Source: Adiantum capillus-veneris (lineage: Eukaryota; Streptophyta; Polypodiopsida; Polypodiales; Pteridaceae). Taken from it: a DNA stretch of 64,000 nt. Shown here piece by piece: positions 1 through 12,800 of this stretch; positions within the stretch are counted from its first letter, which is position 1, and each line of letters begins with the position of its first letter. The position numbers and the translations under genes were made by a program. Below the pieces are notes generated by a model. The model did not search any database. It was not told the origin of the DNA and was given only the letters and a program-made list of their open reading frames with translations. The DNA lies in contig CM043945.1 in the NCBI GenBank assembly GCA_014529385.2, positions 98,923,463 to 98,987,462 on the forward strand, read 5' to 3'.

Positions 1-486
1 AGTCTCCGATGTTGTGGAGGTGAAGAGGCTTCTAGGTCATCAAAGGAGCATCAAAGTGTGATAACCCCTCTACATTAACTAATACCAAGCCAGCTCCCTT
101 GCTTGCCATTACTACACATTTCCACCCCATATCCAGGCGGAACCGGGACCCAAAATGCATCACTCGTTGATCTTTCTCAGTAAAAGAGTCGACTATGTTC
201 CATCCCATAAGCAGGAGGAGAAGGGGGATGGGTTGCCTTTTGTGAACATGGAGCTGTGGAAGACGAACCCCATCTTTACCCTTCATGTCGGAAATTCCTC
301 CATGATCTTCATCACCTCATCCATCCTTGCCCATAAAATCCTCCTTGATAAGGGTCTCCTCTTTTGTAGCTCGCCTTGAAAACTAAAAAAAAAGGACTGT
401 GAAAGAGTCCGCAGTCCTCTGGAAATTCTCAGAAAGAGTCCGCGTAAATGCCAAGTCACTCATAGTTTTTTTTTAAGGGGCTTTGT
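1..486. other. No recognised gene
   Basis: Short open frames exist on both strands (minus 286-32, plus 155-379), but neither shows a motif I recognise. The stretch lies just downstream of the minus-strand transposase-like frame that closes at about 487. It could be that element's 3' flank. Confidence 0.4.
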
Positions 487-3105
487 TTATATTTGGCCAC
501 TAGTCAAAATGAAGACGGCTGACCTTCTTGCCTCATCTTGTGTGCCTTTAACAAGCTTAAATGAATATGGACCCTCATATTTTCCAGTTCTAGCCAACAC
601 CATTGTGTTAAAGTTGTTGGTTGTATAACAACAAATAAAACCTATTGAGCCCTTGGAGGGGGTACCCTCTGGGGTAAGTGCTCATGTAGATGCATAGTGG
701 GATTTCACTTTGTTCAAATTCTACAAAACATAGGACCACCTACTAGGGGTGGGACAACTCCACAAGGTAGTGGAGAGACTCCAACATGATTACACAATGG
801 ACATGTCAAAAGGATAGCCATCACAATATTGCTTGAAATCGGGGATCTTTGTGAGAAAAAATGGAGCTGGAGATGAAGATGAGCTGTTTCGTAATGTATC
901 CATCAAATGTGGCAAAGTATAGGTTTGTGTAACTCTCAGCTTCTTTGAAAACCTACTAAACATGGTGTCTATGTCCTCATGTGTATGCCCAACCATTAAA
1001 AATCCCAGCTGGATGGTTTTGAAAACACCCCTTGCAACAAGCATTGACAAATAGGCAAATAAGTATCGATTTTTGTTTTCCCCTGCACAATTATCCAATT
1101 GTAGCAACAAGTTCTCTGGCAATCTGCGAAATGTTGACCCCAATTCCTCTTCTGCAATTTTTGACGACTGCACAATGGGCTCTTTTCCATCACTCAAGTT
1201 ATGGTAGTCCAAAGCATCCCTTGAGTTCAAAGCATGTAGTAGTGAAATATTGCTCCTTGGAAGTCCATTTGTTACTAGATCACCAAGAGGATGCTTATCT
1301 ATCCTCTCTAGGTTATGTAAACAATTAGCAATTGAGCCAATTGTAAGATTTGGATCAGCTGGCCACAAACCATTCAAGACAAAGTGTCCGTAATGACCTT
1401 CTCCATGTCCATGAGTGATCATGCCAATCAATGCCACCTGCAGATTATATCATGAATCCACACCCTTGGGAACAATGCGTAATCTAGGAATGGCAGTCTT
1501 CTTTTGATCCATCTTATCATGGATTATGCATACATATTTTTGTGGTTGAGTTTCTGAATACGTGCGCCATGCATAATATAGGCTTCTGCAACTCTTTTGT
1601 TGTGCCATGTGAACTTCTCTCTCCCTCAAGAGAAGAGCTCTCTCTTCAAGAGAAGGTTTAGCTTCTAACCTTGCCTTGATTGAGCTACAAATATTGCACT
1701 TAGAGAACTCACTCGTCTTTGTTAAAGTGACATGTGGGTACTCTTTGTTCCAAATTCTACCAAAAGAAGATTGGGATAGCTTCTTCTCATAGCCCATTTG
1801 GTCAAGTGTCGTGTTGATTTCACATAAAATATCCACTTGTTTGTATGTTGATGGAATCACCAATTGAGTCTCTCTTGAGCCATCTAGCAGTGTTCTACTT
1901 CTATGTGGCATCTTCTCAGAGTTGTTTTCCACAAACTCATTTAGTAGTGCTCTTGCTAAACTAGTATGTTGAAGTCCCCTTCTCAATGTACATGTGTTCC
2001 CATGTACATATTGGCGCACACCATTTTCAAAGTTCTCCTTGTATCGATAAAATGATGTCTTTGGTATTCCATGTAGCTCATACCATGCTCTACAACAAAC
2101 AATAGAGCCATTTAGCCTGAATTGGTATCATGACTTCTCATCTTTCTGATAACATATAGAAAGAACATCATAAACATAATTAGTGCGTGATTTTTGAGAC
2201 TCTCCCCAAAACTGTTGTCGTAACCTTGTCACCATATCACGATCTGCAAACTGGCAACATTTTTGTGCACAACAATCAATGCATGATACCCTTTGAATTG
2301 ATTTGTTTGAAAGGTAAAAAGTCGAAGCTGGTGCTGCTTTTGATTTTTGAGTCCTGTTCATGAAAGTGTATCGTCTCTTCCTTGACAACTTGACAACATT
2401 ACTCCCATCAAGTTTTTTTCCAACATTGTCATCGTTGGATACATCCTCATATGTAGCATGCATGCCATCAACAGGAACAAATCGTTGTAATGGGCTCCCA
2501 TTCAACATTGTTGTCTGCTTGATGGGCCACTTTAGCAAAGTGATGCTACCCACTTCAACCACATCATCAATGCTTGCATTTTCTCTTTCAATACCCACAC
2601 CCACACAATCAGGACCAAGTTCCTGAAAGTTGATATAATCATGTGGAAATACATATAAGATGGTCCCTTCATTCATGGTTTGCATCATTGTGTCATCTTT
2701 TAAAAGGACCCTCTAATTTCTCCAAGACTCTCGAATCATTGCTTCAAATTCTGGGCTTGTAATAGGTATTGCATCTGTAACTAGAGGATCAGAATGATCA
2801 TGTTCTTCATCACCATTGTAGCTTTCCTGTGGATCAATTAAGTTCCCATTTAATACAAAAGATTGCAAAAGAATCTTTGACCATCAAACAGCACTCCATA
2901 ATGAGCCTTGGAGAGATGAAGTATCCATTGTAGGAAAAGGTAGGACCACATCCTTCAAGAATTCCTCCACTAGTATGGAGACATTTCCTTGCCCTATCTT
3001 TGTACCACCACAAGTGGAATCTGGATCTGTTCTACACACACAGCCAATACCAACAATTTCATTGTCAAGTATCATATGTACTTTCTCCCCAGATTCAAAG
3101 TCCAT
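487..3105 (-). pseudogene. DUF7869-type transposase-like protein, interrupted by in-frame stops
   Basis: One reading frame runs from an ATG at 3105 to 790 (about 770 codons) with no frameshift. It is cut by TGA at 2884-2886, TAG at 2713-2715, TGA at 2128-2130 and TGA at 1450-1452. The same phase is cut again between 790 and 680, then is open to a stop at 487-489. Residues 1-74 resemble the accessory segment of plant CACTA-type proteins (low confidence). A cysteine-rich stretch (DCCAQKCC) lies near 2270. The C-terminal half has three acidic motifs spaced as in RNase H-fold transposases: IIHDKMDQ (about 1527-1504), LQLDNCAGENKNR (Asp codon at 1095) and GHTHEDID (about 990-967). The last two are hallmarks of the DUF7869 family, found in many plants and other eukaryotes; a transposase role is my inference. 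No terminal inverted repeats were identified. An assembled functional protein is unlikely. Confidence 0.72.
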
Positions 3106-3189
3106 CCTGTAAGTGAAAAAGATTACATTGTTAAATCCATAGTTATAGAAAAATTCTCTTCAAACAAAAAATCATGCTACAACATGGAA

Positions 3190-4660
3190 AAGGTTTGCAT
3201 AGGTTGGACAAGTGGTGAACCTTGAGACCAAATCCTCCTTGCTATATTAATGGAAGCAAGGTTGGAAATTATGGTGGATCTTGAAACCAAAGCATCCTTG
3301 CTATATTAGAGCATAGGTTGGACAAGTGGTGGACCTAGTTGTAATAACCACTGCCACCTATCAACTACTATAGGACTATGCTTTCCAATGTCCAAGTATC
3401 CATTGAGGCTTTCAAGGTTGAACACGTGGTGGACCTTGAAACGAAAATCCCCTTTCTATATCAGAGCATAGCTTGGACAAGTGGTGGACCTAGTTATAAT
3501 GCCCAATATCCAAGGTGAAATACCTTAGGACCTTGCTACCTTGCTTGCCAATGTTTACGTAGCCCCTCATTTCTTTAATGGAAGCAAGGTTGGACAAGTG
3601 GTGGACCTTGAAACCAAAGCCTCTTTGCTATATGAGAGCATAGGTTAGACCTAGTTGTAATACCCACTGCCACCTATCAACTACTATAGGACTATGCTTT
3701 CCAATGTCCAAGTATCCCTTGAGTCTTGCAAGGTTGAACACGTGGTGGACCTTGAAACGAAAATCCCCTTTCTATATCAGAGCATAGCTTTGACAAGTGG
3801 TGGACCTAGTTATAATGCCCAATATCCAAGGTGAAATACCTTAGGACCTTTTTACCTTGCTTGCCAATGTTTACGTAGCTCCTCATTTCTTTAATGGAAG
3901 CAAGGTTGGACAAGTGGTGGACCTTGAAACCAAAGCCTCTTTGCTATATGAGAGCATAGGTTGGACCTAGTTGTTACACCCACTGCCACCTATCAACTAC
4001 TATAGGACTATGCTTTCCAATGTCCAAGTATCCCTTGAGTCTTGCAAGGTTGAACACGTGGTGGATTATTGAAACCAAAATCCCCTTTCTATATCAGAGC
4101 ATATCTTGGACAATTGGTGGACCTAGTTATAATGCCCCTCCTTTCTTTAATGGAAGAAAGGTTGGAAAAGTGGTGAATCTTGAAACCCAAACCCTTTGGC
4201 TATATATAGAGGATAGCTTGGACAAGTGGTGGGCTTAGTTGTAGTATCCAATGTCCAAGGTCCAAGGTGAACTATGTAAAGACCTTACTTCCAAAAACAA
4301 AGTCGTACAAGTGGTTCTCCTTCAAACCAAAACCTCCTTAGTGTATTAGAACATAGCTTGGAGAAGTGGTGGACTTAGTTGTAATGGTGAATGTCCAAAT
4401 CAAACTATTATAGGACCTTGCTTCCCAAATCAAGTTTGGACAAGTGGTGGATCTTGAAACCAAAACCCCCTTACTGTATTAGAGCATAGCTTAGATAAGT
4501 GGTGGACCTAGCTACCATGGAAAATGTTCAATGTGAACTGCTACAGGACCTTGCTATTAAATGTCTAAGTAGAGCTAGCTTCTTTAATGGAATCAAGGTT
4601 AGGAAAGTGGTGCATCTTGAAACCAAAAGCCCTTTATTGTATTAGAGCATAACTTGGACA
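3190..4660 (+). repeat. Diverged box-repeat array with a 316-bp tandem unit
   Basis: The box GGACAAGTGGTGGACC recurs in forward orientation about every 60-160 bp. Between about 3300 and 4120 a longer unit of roughly 316 bp repeats about three times, recognisable by CTACTATAGGACTATGC at about 3362, 3678 and 3993. The box is better preserved than the sequence between copies. This is an older or differently amplified relative of the main array at 6.8-16.8 kb. Confidence 0.8.
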
Positions 4661-5261
4661 AGTGAGGGACCTAGTTTTAATGTGTGATGTCCAAAGAAAA
4701 GTATTACAAGACCTTGCTTTCCAATATTTGAATTGGTCAAGTGGTTAAAACAAAGTATAAAACTTTGACCATTTTCTTCTCGAATTGCCAAAAAGCTAGT
4801 TTTAGACACCCCTAAATGAAAATGGTTTAGGGTGGCCTTAAACAACATTTTTTCAAAGACTTGAACAAAAGGGTTGCCGAAGAGTAATGAAAATTTATTA
4901 TGGCTTGAAGTGCCTGAGTATGTGAAAACAAGCCTAGGTTTTCCACGAGGCAAAAGGTGACATAATAAGAACATTGGAAAGTTAGGATTGACCATGTGGC
5001 CTAAACTTTGGCAAGTGAAGTGGTGGCCAAGTTTTGTGGCACAGTGTGCACTTGGTCCTATATGTGTTGACCACTTGGCTAAATCTAGGACCATAAGGCC
5101 AAACCTTTGGCACCTTAAATATAGTATGGGACATAATCTAGAACTGCTATAGTAAATTAGTAGTATAGTTAATATGTTAATATGTTAATATTTGTATTAT
5201 ATTTAAGTATATGCTAAATATAATTTATGTTCAAAATTTCACTAATGAAGAATGTTCCCAT
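4661..5261. other. AT-rich spacer, nothing recognised
   Basis: The minus-strand open frame 5094-4642 (150 codons) has no recognisable motif and its end runs into a box-repeat copy. I regard it as chance. The rest is AT-rich. Confidence 0.4.
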
Positions 5262-5470
5262 TTAGCACTCCAGATGCGGGGTCTTAGGGCAATGCCACAA
5301 TGGGGTGACAAGGCAGTGCTTCCACGTGAGGTTTGGGGGTAGCGCTCTTGATGGGGATGTGGAATATAGCGCTCTCGATGGCGGGTCTTGGGAGGCTGAT
5401 TTTGGGATACTGTTCCGGGCAGGGTCCTGGGGAAGCGCGCCCGCGGGGCTAGGGGCAACGCCCAAAGATT
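5262..5470. other. GC-rich block of about 200 bp, possible small insertion
   Basis: A compact GC-rich segment (GCGCGCCCGCGGGGC near 5435) sits between AT-rich flanks and ends in a run of T. Its composition differs sharply from both sides. It could be a SINE-like or other small non-coding insertion. I found no clear target duplication or tRNA-like boxes. Confidence 0.35.
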
Positions 5471-6045
5471 TTTTTTTTTTAAAGTGAATTCATAGTATAG
5501 AGTTACGCATGTTTTGCATATTTTCAACCATGATTTCTTTAATTTTGGCTGTGTGAATTGGTTAATGTTTTATATTGCTTTTGTTTTTTTAAATCCTATG
5601 ATAAAACATGGACTTGTAGCATACGTGGCATTCTAATAAACCCTATCAAGATTAGGCACAGAGAGAGAGCACGAGCAACGCACACAGAGAAAGCAGGCGA
5701 GCAGCAAACGCACAGAAAGCGCACACGGATCGCACATAGTTGGAGTATACGTGCACATAGAGGAGCAAGCCCGGCAACGTACACAACACACAGGTGGAGC
5801 GCACAGGATTGAAAGTTCGCATACAAGATAAAGAAACAGCAGCGTACGCAACGCTTTCCAGAAGGGCAGGATCGGGCATAGCTTCTTCTCAGGAGACATT
5901 GCATACCTCACGAATAGAGAAAAAACAGGTATTTCTCTCTCTCACTCTCTGTCTTTCTCCATATAGAGAAGATGGTTCTCTGTAACTCTTCTTGCACACA
6001 CACTCTCTCGTCAAAAGACAGAGATACGTAGTTTAAAAATATCCC
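5471..6045. other. Spacer with low-complexity CA/GA stretches
   Basis: No coding motif was recognised. Open frames here translate low-complexity purine- and CA-rich sequence. Confidence 0.35.
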
Positions 6046-6328
6046 CGCACACATACACATATTCCCACACATCGTCTTCCTCTCTTCCACATACATAACC
6101 ACAGTGAAATCTATTATCTTGTTGTCTCTCTCTTGAAAATACATGCACATATTCCCACACATCGTCTTCCTCACTTCCACATACATAACCACAGTGAAAT
6201 CTATTATCTTGTTGTCTCTCTCTTGAAAATACGTGCACATATTCCCATACATCATCTTCTTCTCTTCCACATACATAAACACAGTGAAATCTGTTATCTT
6301 TCTCTCTCTCCTCTCTCTAGAAAACAGG

Positions 6329-6330
<2 letters not shown>
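6046..6330 (+). repeat. Tandem repeat, about 92-bp unit, three copies
   Basis: A unit containing CACATATTCCCACACATCG and TCCACATACATAACCACAG repeats at about 6056, 6147 and 6237. Later copies carry point changes, and a partial fourth start (TCTTGAAAATACATG) is visible near 6406. It is adjacent to a CT microsatellite. Confidence 0.8.

Positions 6331-6332
<2 letters not shown>

Positions 6333-6373
<41 letters not shown>
6333..6373 (+). repeat. (CT)n microsatellite
   Basis: About 41 bp of uninterrupted CT dinucleotides followed by a short (CTAT)n run. Leucine/serine-rich open frames over it are low-complexity artefacts. Confidence 0.95.
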
Positions 6374-6386
<13 letters not shown>

Positions 6387-6835
6387 TGTATCTTGCTATC
6401 TCTCTCTTGAAAATACATGCTCATGTATGTGTGCGTCTGTGTTATCTATGTGTATGTATGTATATTTGTGTTATTTCATTGTAATACTCATACATAATGC
6501 AGATACACAATTACACTTAATTACGATATGCACACATAGTATATATACATACATAAATATCACAAATAACTAACACATTGTAATACTAGTAAACTTGAAT
6601 GGAAGACTTACTTGCATGATCTGTTAAAGTTGATTCTTGTAGCGAGTTTTGGATGTATGCTGAGCTGATTTTCCTCTAATCCATTTGTAGATATGATTGT
6701 AACTTATGTTTCTCAAAAATAGTAGTGTTGTTTAGTGATACACCTAATGGACATAAATGGTTGAAACTAGGACATGTAGACCAAAAATACGTGTATTTCT
6801 TTGGATGAATATATACACTTTTTGGTGACCCTTAC
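6374..6835. other. Spacer, nothing recognised
   Basis: An AT-rich stretch with short TATG/CATA repeats leads into the first box-repeat copy at about 6836. No coding signal was recognised. Confidence 0.4.
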
Positions 6836-9800
6836 CACAAGTGGTGGACCTTGAGACCAGTGGACTATAAGGACCTCCAAACAATACCTTGTACACTCAA
6901 TCCTTCTTGGTATCTAGGTTGGACAAGTGGTGGACCTTGTTCAAATTCTCTAACCACTCTCTCTAACATGGTGACATAATTTAGGTGTGATAAATTCATA
7001 TCTATGCAAACTAATATCAGTTTAGGCTTGTTAATTTGAATTTGTTTGAATTTATGTACAATATAATGATTTGAGGTTTGCATATTTGAATTTAGGTGGT
7101 ATAATGATATCTTTTTGTGGTAAACTTGAATTTAAAATCAATTTCGCGTGGAATATTTTAAATTTAAGTGGTAAAATTTAAATTTTTATAAAAAAGTTTG
7201 AATTTTAAAATTTGGGCGGGATATTTTAAAATTTAGGCAGGATGTTTAAAATTTGGGAGGGATATTTTAAATTTAGACGATCAGATTTTGAATTTAAAAT
7301 TTAGGCAGGAAGGTTTTGAATTTATAGCGAGATCTCCCTTACATAAGAGAGTATAGGTTGGACAAGTGGTGGACCTTAAAGCTAGAGCATCCATGCTACT
7401 GGATATGATAGGTAGGGAATCTAGTTGAATATTGTATGTATAATATATATGTAATAGATCTAGCTTGGACAAGTGGTGGACCTTGGAACAAAACCCCATG
7501 TAAAACATATCATGCACATTCCAAGTGGTGAGAAAAAATATCATTTAAGATATAGCCTTATAGGTTGGACAAGTGGTGGACCTTAACACCAAGATAATCT
7601 TAATGTAATGACATAGAGTGGAAAACTGGTGAATCTTGAGACCAAACCATGCTACTAGAGATAATAGCTTGGACAAGTGGTGGACCTTGAAAGTAATCCC
7701 CCCATCTACGAAATATCGTGGGTTTAAGGTATTTTGATGGAGCTTAGCATCTTGGAGACATGGTGCAGCTTGCTTCTCGTCATGTTTCAATGGAGCCTAT
7801 CTTGGACAAATGGTGGAGCATCCTTCTCTCCATGTTTCAATGGACCCTAGCTTGGAAAAGTGGTGGACCTTTGCTTCTCTCTATTATTCAAGTGGTGGAC
7901 CTTTGAACCAAACCCCCATGTAAAACCTATCATGGTCACTCCAAGTGGTGAGAAAGAATAACCTTTAAGATATAGCCTTATAGGTTGGACAAGTGGTGGA
8001 CCTTAACACCCAAATATTCTTAATATAATGACATAGAGTGAAAAAGTGGTGAATCTTGAGACAAAACCACTCATGCTACTAGCGATAATAGCTTGGACAA
8101 GTGGTGGACCTTGAACATAAACCCCCCATGTTTCAATAGACTTAGCTTCGACAAATGGTGGAGCATCCTTCTCTCCATGTTTCAATGGAGCCTAGCTTGG
8201 ACAAGTGGTGGACCTTTGTTTCTCTCTATGTTTCAATAGAGATAGCTTGGACAAGTGGTGGACCTTGGAACCAAACCCCCATGTAAAACCTATCATGGTC
8301 ACTCCAAGTGGTAAGAAAGAATAACCTTGAAGATGTAGCCTTATAGGTCGGACAAGTGGTGGACCTTAACACCCAAATATTCTTAATATAATGGCATAGA
8401 GTGGAAAAGTGGTGAATCTTGAGATCAAACCACTCAAGCTACTACCAATAATAGCTTGGACAAGTGTTGGACCTTGAATGGACCTTGAATGTAAACCCTT
8501 CATCTACGACATATCGTGGGTTTAATATTTTTCGATGGACCCTAGCATCTTGGAGACATGAAGCAGCTTGCTTCTCGTCATGTTTCAATGGAGCCTATCT
8601 TGGACAAATGGTGGAGCATCCTTCTCTCCATGTTTCAATGGAGCCTAGCTTGGACAAGTGGTGGACCTTTTGTTCTCTCTTTGTTTCAATAGAGTTAGCT
8701 TGGACAAGTGGTGGACCTTGGAACCAAATCCCCATGTAAAACCTATCATGGTCACTTCAAGTGGTAAGAAAGAATAACCTTTAAGATATAGACTTGTAAG
8801 TTGGACAAGTGGTGGACCTTAACATCCACATATTCTTAATATAATGACATAGAGTGGAAAAGTGGTGAATCTTGAGACAAAACCACTCATGCTACTAGCG
8901 ATAATAGCTTGGACAAGTGGTGGCCCTTGAATGTAAACCCCCCATGTACAAAATATCGTGGGTTTAAGGTATTTCGATGAATCCTAGCATCTTGGAGACA
9001 TGGTGCAGCTTGCTTCTCTTCATGATTCAATGGAGTCTATCTTGGACAAATAGTAGAGCATCCTTCTCTCCATGTTTCAATGGACCCTAGCTTGGACAAG
9101 TGGTGGACCTTGGAACCAAACCCCCATGTAAAACCTATCATGGTCACTCCAAGTGGTGAGAAAGAATAACCTTTAAGATATAGCCTTATAGGTTGGACAA
9201 GTGGTGGACCTTAACACCCAAATATTCTTAATATAATGACATAGAGTGAAAAAGTGGTGAATCTTGAAATAAAACCACTCATGCTACTAGCGATAATACC
9301 TTGGACAAGTGGTGGACCTTGAACGTAAACCCCCCATGTTTCAATAGACTTAGCTTCGACAAATGGTGGGGCATCGTTCTCTCCATGTTTCAATGGAGCC
9401 TAGCTTGGACAAGTGGTGGACCTTTGTTTCTCTCTATGTTTCAATAGAGTTAGCTTGGACAAGTGGTGGACTTTGGAACCAAACCCCCATGTAAAACCTA
9501 TCATGGTCACTCAAAGTGGGAATAAAGAATAACCTTTAAGATATAGCCTTATAGGTTGGACAAGTGGTGGACCTTAACACCCACATATTCTTAATAAAAG
9601 TGGTGAATCTTGAGACCAAACCACTCAGGCTACTAGAAATAATAGCTTAGACAAGTGGTGGACCTTGAATGTAAACCCCTCATCTACTAAATATCGTGGG
9701 TTTAATGTATTTCGATGGAGCCTAGCATCTTGGAGACATGGTGCAGCTTGCTTCTCGTCATGTTTCAATGGAGCCAATCTTGGACAAATGGTGGAGCATC

Positions 9801-12800
9801 CTTCTTTCCATGTTTCAATGGACCCTAGCTTGGACAAGTGGTGGACCTTTGTTTTTCTCTATGTTTCAATAGAGTTAGCTTGGACAAGTGCTGGAGCTTG
9901 GAACCAAACTCCCATGTAAAACCTATCATGGTCACTCCAAGTGGTAAGAAAGAATAACCTTTAAGATGTAGCCTTATAGGTTGGACAAGTGGTGGACTTT
10001 AACACCCACATATTCTTAATAAAACTGGTGAATCTTGAGACCAAACCACTCTAGCTACTAGCAATAATAGCTTGGACAAGTGGTGGACGTTGAATGTAAA
10101 CCCCTCTTCTACGAAATATCGTGGGTTTAATGTATTTCGATGGAGCCTAGCATCTTGGAGACATGGTGCACCTTGCTTCTCTTCATGTTTCAATGGAGCC
10201 AATCTTGGACAAATGGTGGAGCATCCTTCTCTCCATGTTTCAATGGAGCCTAGCTTGGACAAGTGGTGGACCTTTGTTTCTCTCTATGTTTCAATAGAGT
10301 TAGCTTGGACAAGTGGTGGACCTTGGAACCAAACCCCCATGTAAAACCTATCATGGTCACTCCAAGTGGTAAGAAAGAATAACCTTGAAGATGTAGCCTT
10401 ATAGGTTGGACAAGTGGTGGACCTTAACACCCACATATTCTTAATATAATGACATAGAGTGGAAAGGTGGTGAATCTTGAGACCAAACCACTCAGGCTAC
10501 TACCAATAATAGCTTGCACAAGTGTTGGACCTTGAATGGAAACCCCTCATCTAGGACATATCGTGGGTTTAATGTTTTTCGATGGAGCCTAGCATCTTGG
10601 AGACATGGTGCCGCTTGCTTCTCGTCACGTTTCAATGGAGCCTACCTTGGACAAATGGTGGAGCATCCTTCTCTCCATGTTTCAATGGAGCTTAGCTTGG
10701 ACAAGTGGTGGACCTTTGCTTGTCTCTTTGTTTCAATAGAGTTAGCTTGGACAAGTGGTGGAGCTTGGAACCAAACCCCCATTTAAAACCTTTCATGGTC
10801 ACTCCAAGTGGTAAGAAAGAATAACCTTTAAGATATAGACTTATATGTTGGACAAGTGGTGGACCTTAACACCCACATATTCTTAATATAATGACATAGA
10901 GTGGAAAAGTGGCGAATCTTGAGACAAAGCCACTCATGCTACTAGCGATAATAGCTTGGACAAGTATTGGCCCTTGAATGTAAACCCCTCATGTACAAAA
11001 TATCCTCGGTTTAAGGTATTTCGATGAAGCCTAGCATCTTGAAGACATGGTGCAGCTTGCTTCTCTTCATTTTTCGATGGAGCCTATCTTGGACAAATGG
11101 TAGAGCATCCTTCTCTCCATGTTTCAATGGACCCTAGCTTGGACAAGTGGTGGACCTTTGCTTCTCTCTATGATTCAATAGAGTTTGCTTGGACAAGTGG
11201 TGGACCTTGGAACCAAACCCCCATGTAAAACCTATCATGGTCACTCCAAGTGGTGAGAAAGAATAACATTTAAGATATAGCCTTATAGGTTGGACAAGTG
11301 GTGGACCTTAACACCCAAATATTCTTAATATAATGACATACCGTGAAAAAGTGGTGAAACTTGAGACAAAACCACTCATGCTACTAGCGATAATAGCTTG
11401 GACAAGTGGTGGACCTTGAACGTAAACCCCCCATATTTCAATAGACTTAGCTTCGACAAATGGTGGAGCATCGTTCTCTCCATGTTTCAATGGAGCCTAG
11501 CTTGGACAAGTGGTGGACCTTTGTTTCTCTCTATGTTTCAATAGAGTTAGCTTGGACAAGTGGTGGACCTTGGAACCAAACCCCCATGTAAAACCTATCA
11601 TGGTCACTCCAAGTGGTGAGAATGAATAACCTTAATGATATATCCTTATAGGTTGGACAAGTGGTGGACCTTAACACCCAGATATTCCTAATATAATGGC
11701 ATAGAGTGGAAAAGTGGTGAATCTTGAGAGCAAACCACTCATGCTACTAGCGATAATAGGTTGGACAAGTGGTGGACCTTGAATGTAAACCCCCCATCTA
11801 CGAAATATGGTGGGTTTAAGGTATTTAGATGGAGTCTAGCATCTTGGAGACATGGTGCACCTTGCTTCTCTTCATGTTTCAATGGAGCGTATCTTGGACA
11901 AATGATGGAGCATCCTTCTCTCCATGTTTCAATGGACCCTAGCTTGGACAAGTGGTGGACCTTTGCTTCTCTCTATGTTTCAATAGAGTTAGCTTGGACA
12001 AGTGGTGGACCTTTGCTTCTCTCTATGTTTCAATAGAGTTAGCTTGGACAATTGGTGGACCTTGGAACCAAACCTCAATGTAAAACCTATCATGGTCACT
12101 CCAAGTCGTGAGAAAGAATAACCTTTAAGATATAGTCTTATAGGTTGGACAAGTGGTGGACCTTAACACCCAAATATTCTTAACATAATGACATAGAGTG
12201 AAAAAGTGGTGAATCTTGAGACAAAACCACTCATGAAACTAGCGGAAATAGCTTGGAAAAGTGGTGGACCTTGAACATAAACCCCCCATGTTTCAATAGA
12301 GTTAGCTTCGACAAATGGTGGAGCATCCTTCTCTCCATGTTTCAATGGAGCCTAGCTTGGATAAGTGGTGGACCTTTGCTTCTCTCTATGATTCAATAGA
12401 GATAGCTTGGACAAGTGGTGGACCTTGGAACCAAACCCCCATGTAAAACCTATCATGGTCACTCCAAGTGATAGAAGAATAACCTTTAAGATGTAGCCTT
12501 ATAGGTTGGACAAGTGGTGGACCTTAACACCCACATATTTTTAATATAATGACATAGAGTGGAAAAGTGGTGAATCTTGAGACCAAACCACTCATGCTAC
12601 TACCAATAATAGCTTGGACAAGTGTTGGACCTTGAATGTAAACCCTCATCTACGACATATCGTGGGTTTAATGTTTTTCGATGGAGCCTAGCATCTTGGA
12701 GAGATGGTGCAGCTTGCTTCTCGTCATGTTTCAATGGAGCCTATCTTGGACAAATGGTGGAGCATCCTTCTCTCCATGTTTCAATGGAGCCTAGCTTGGA

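Noticed and set aside
487-3105. RNA editing (U-to-C) rescuing the in-frame stops
   Set aside because: Known in organelle transcripts of some seed-free plants, but this is nuclear-type DNA; CpG decay explains the same codons.
4642-5094. 150-codon minus-strand frame
   Set aside because: No motif, overlaps a repeat copy at its end, and no neighbouring signals; probably chance.
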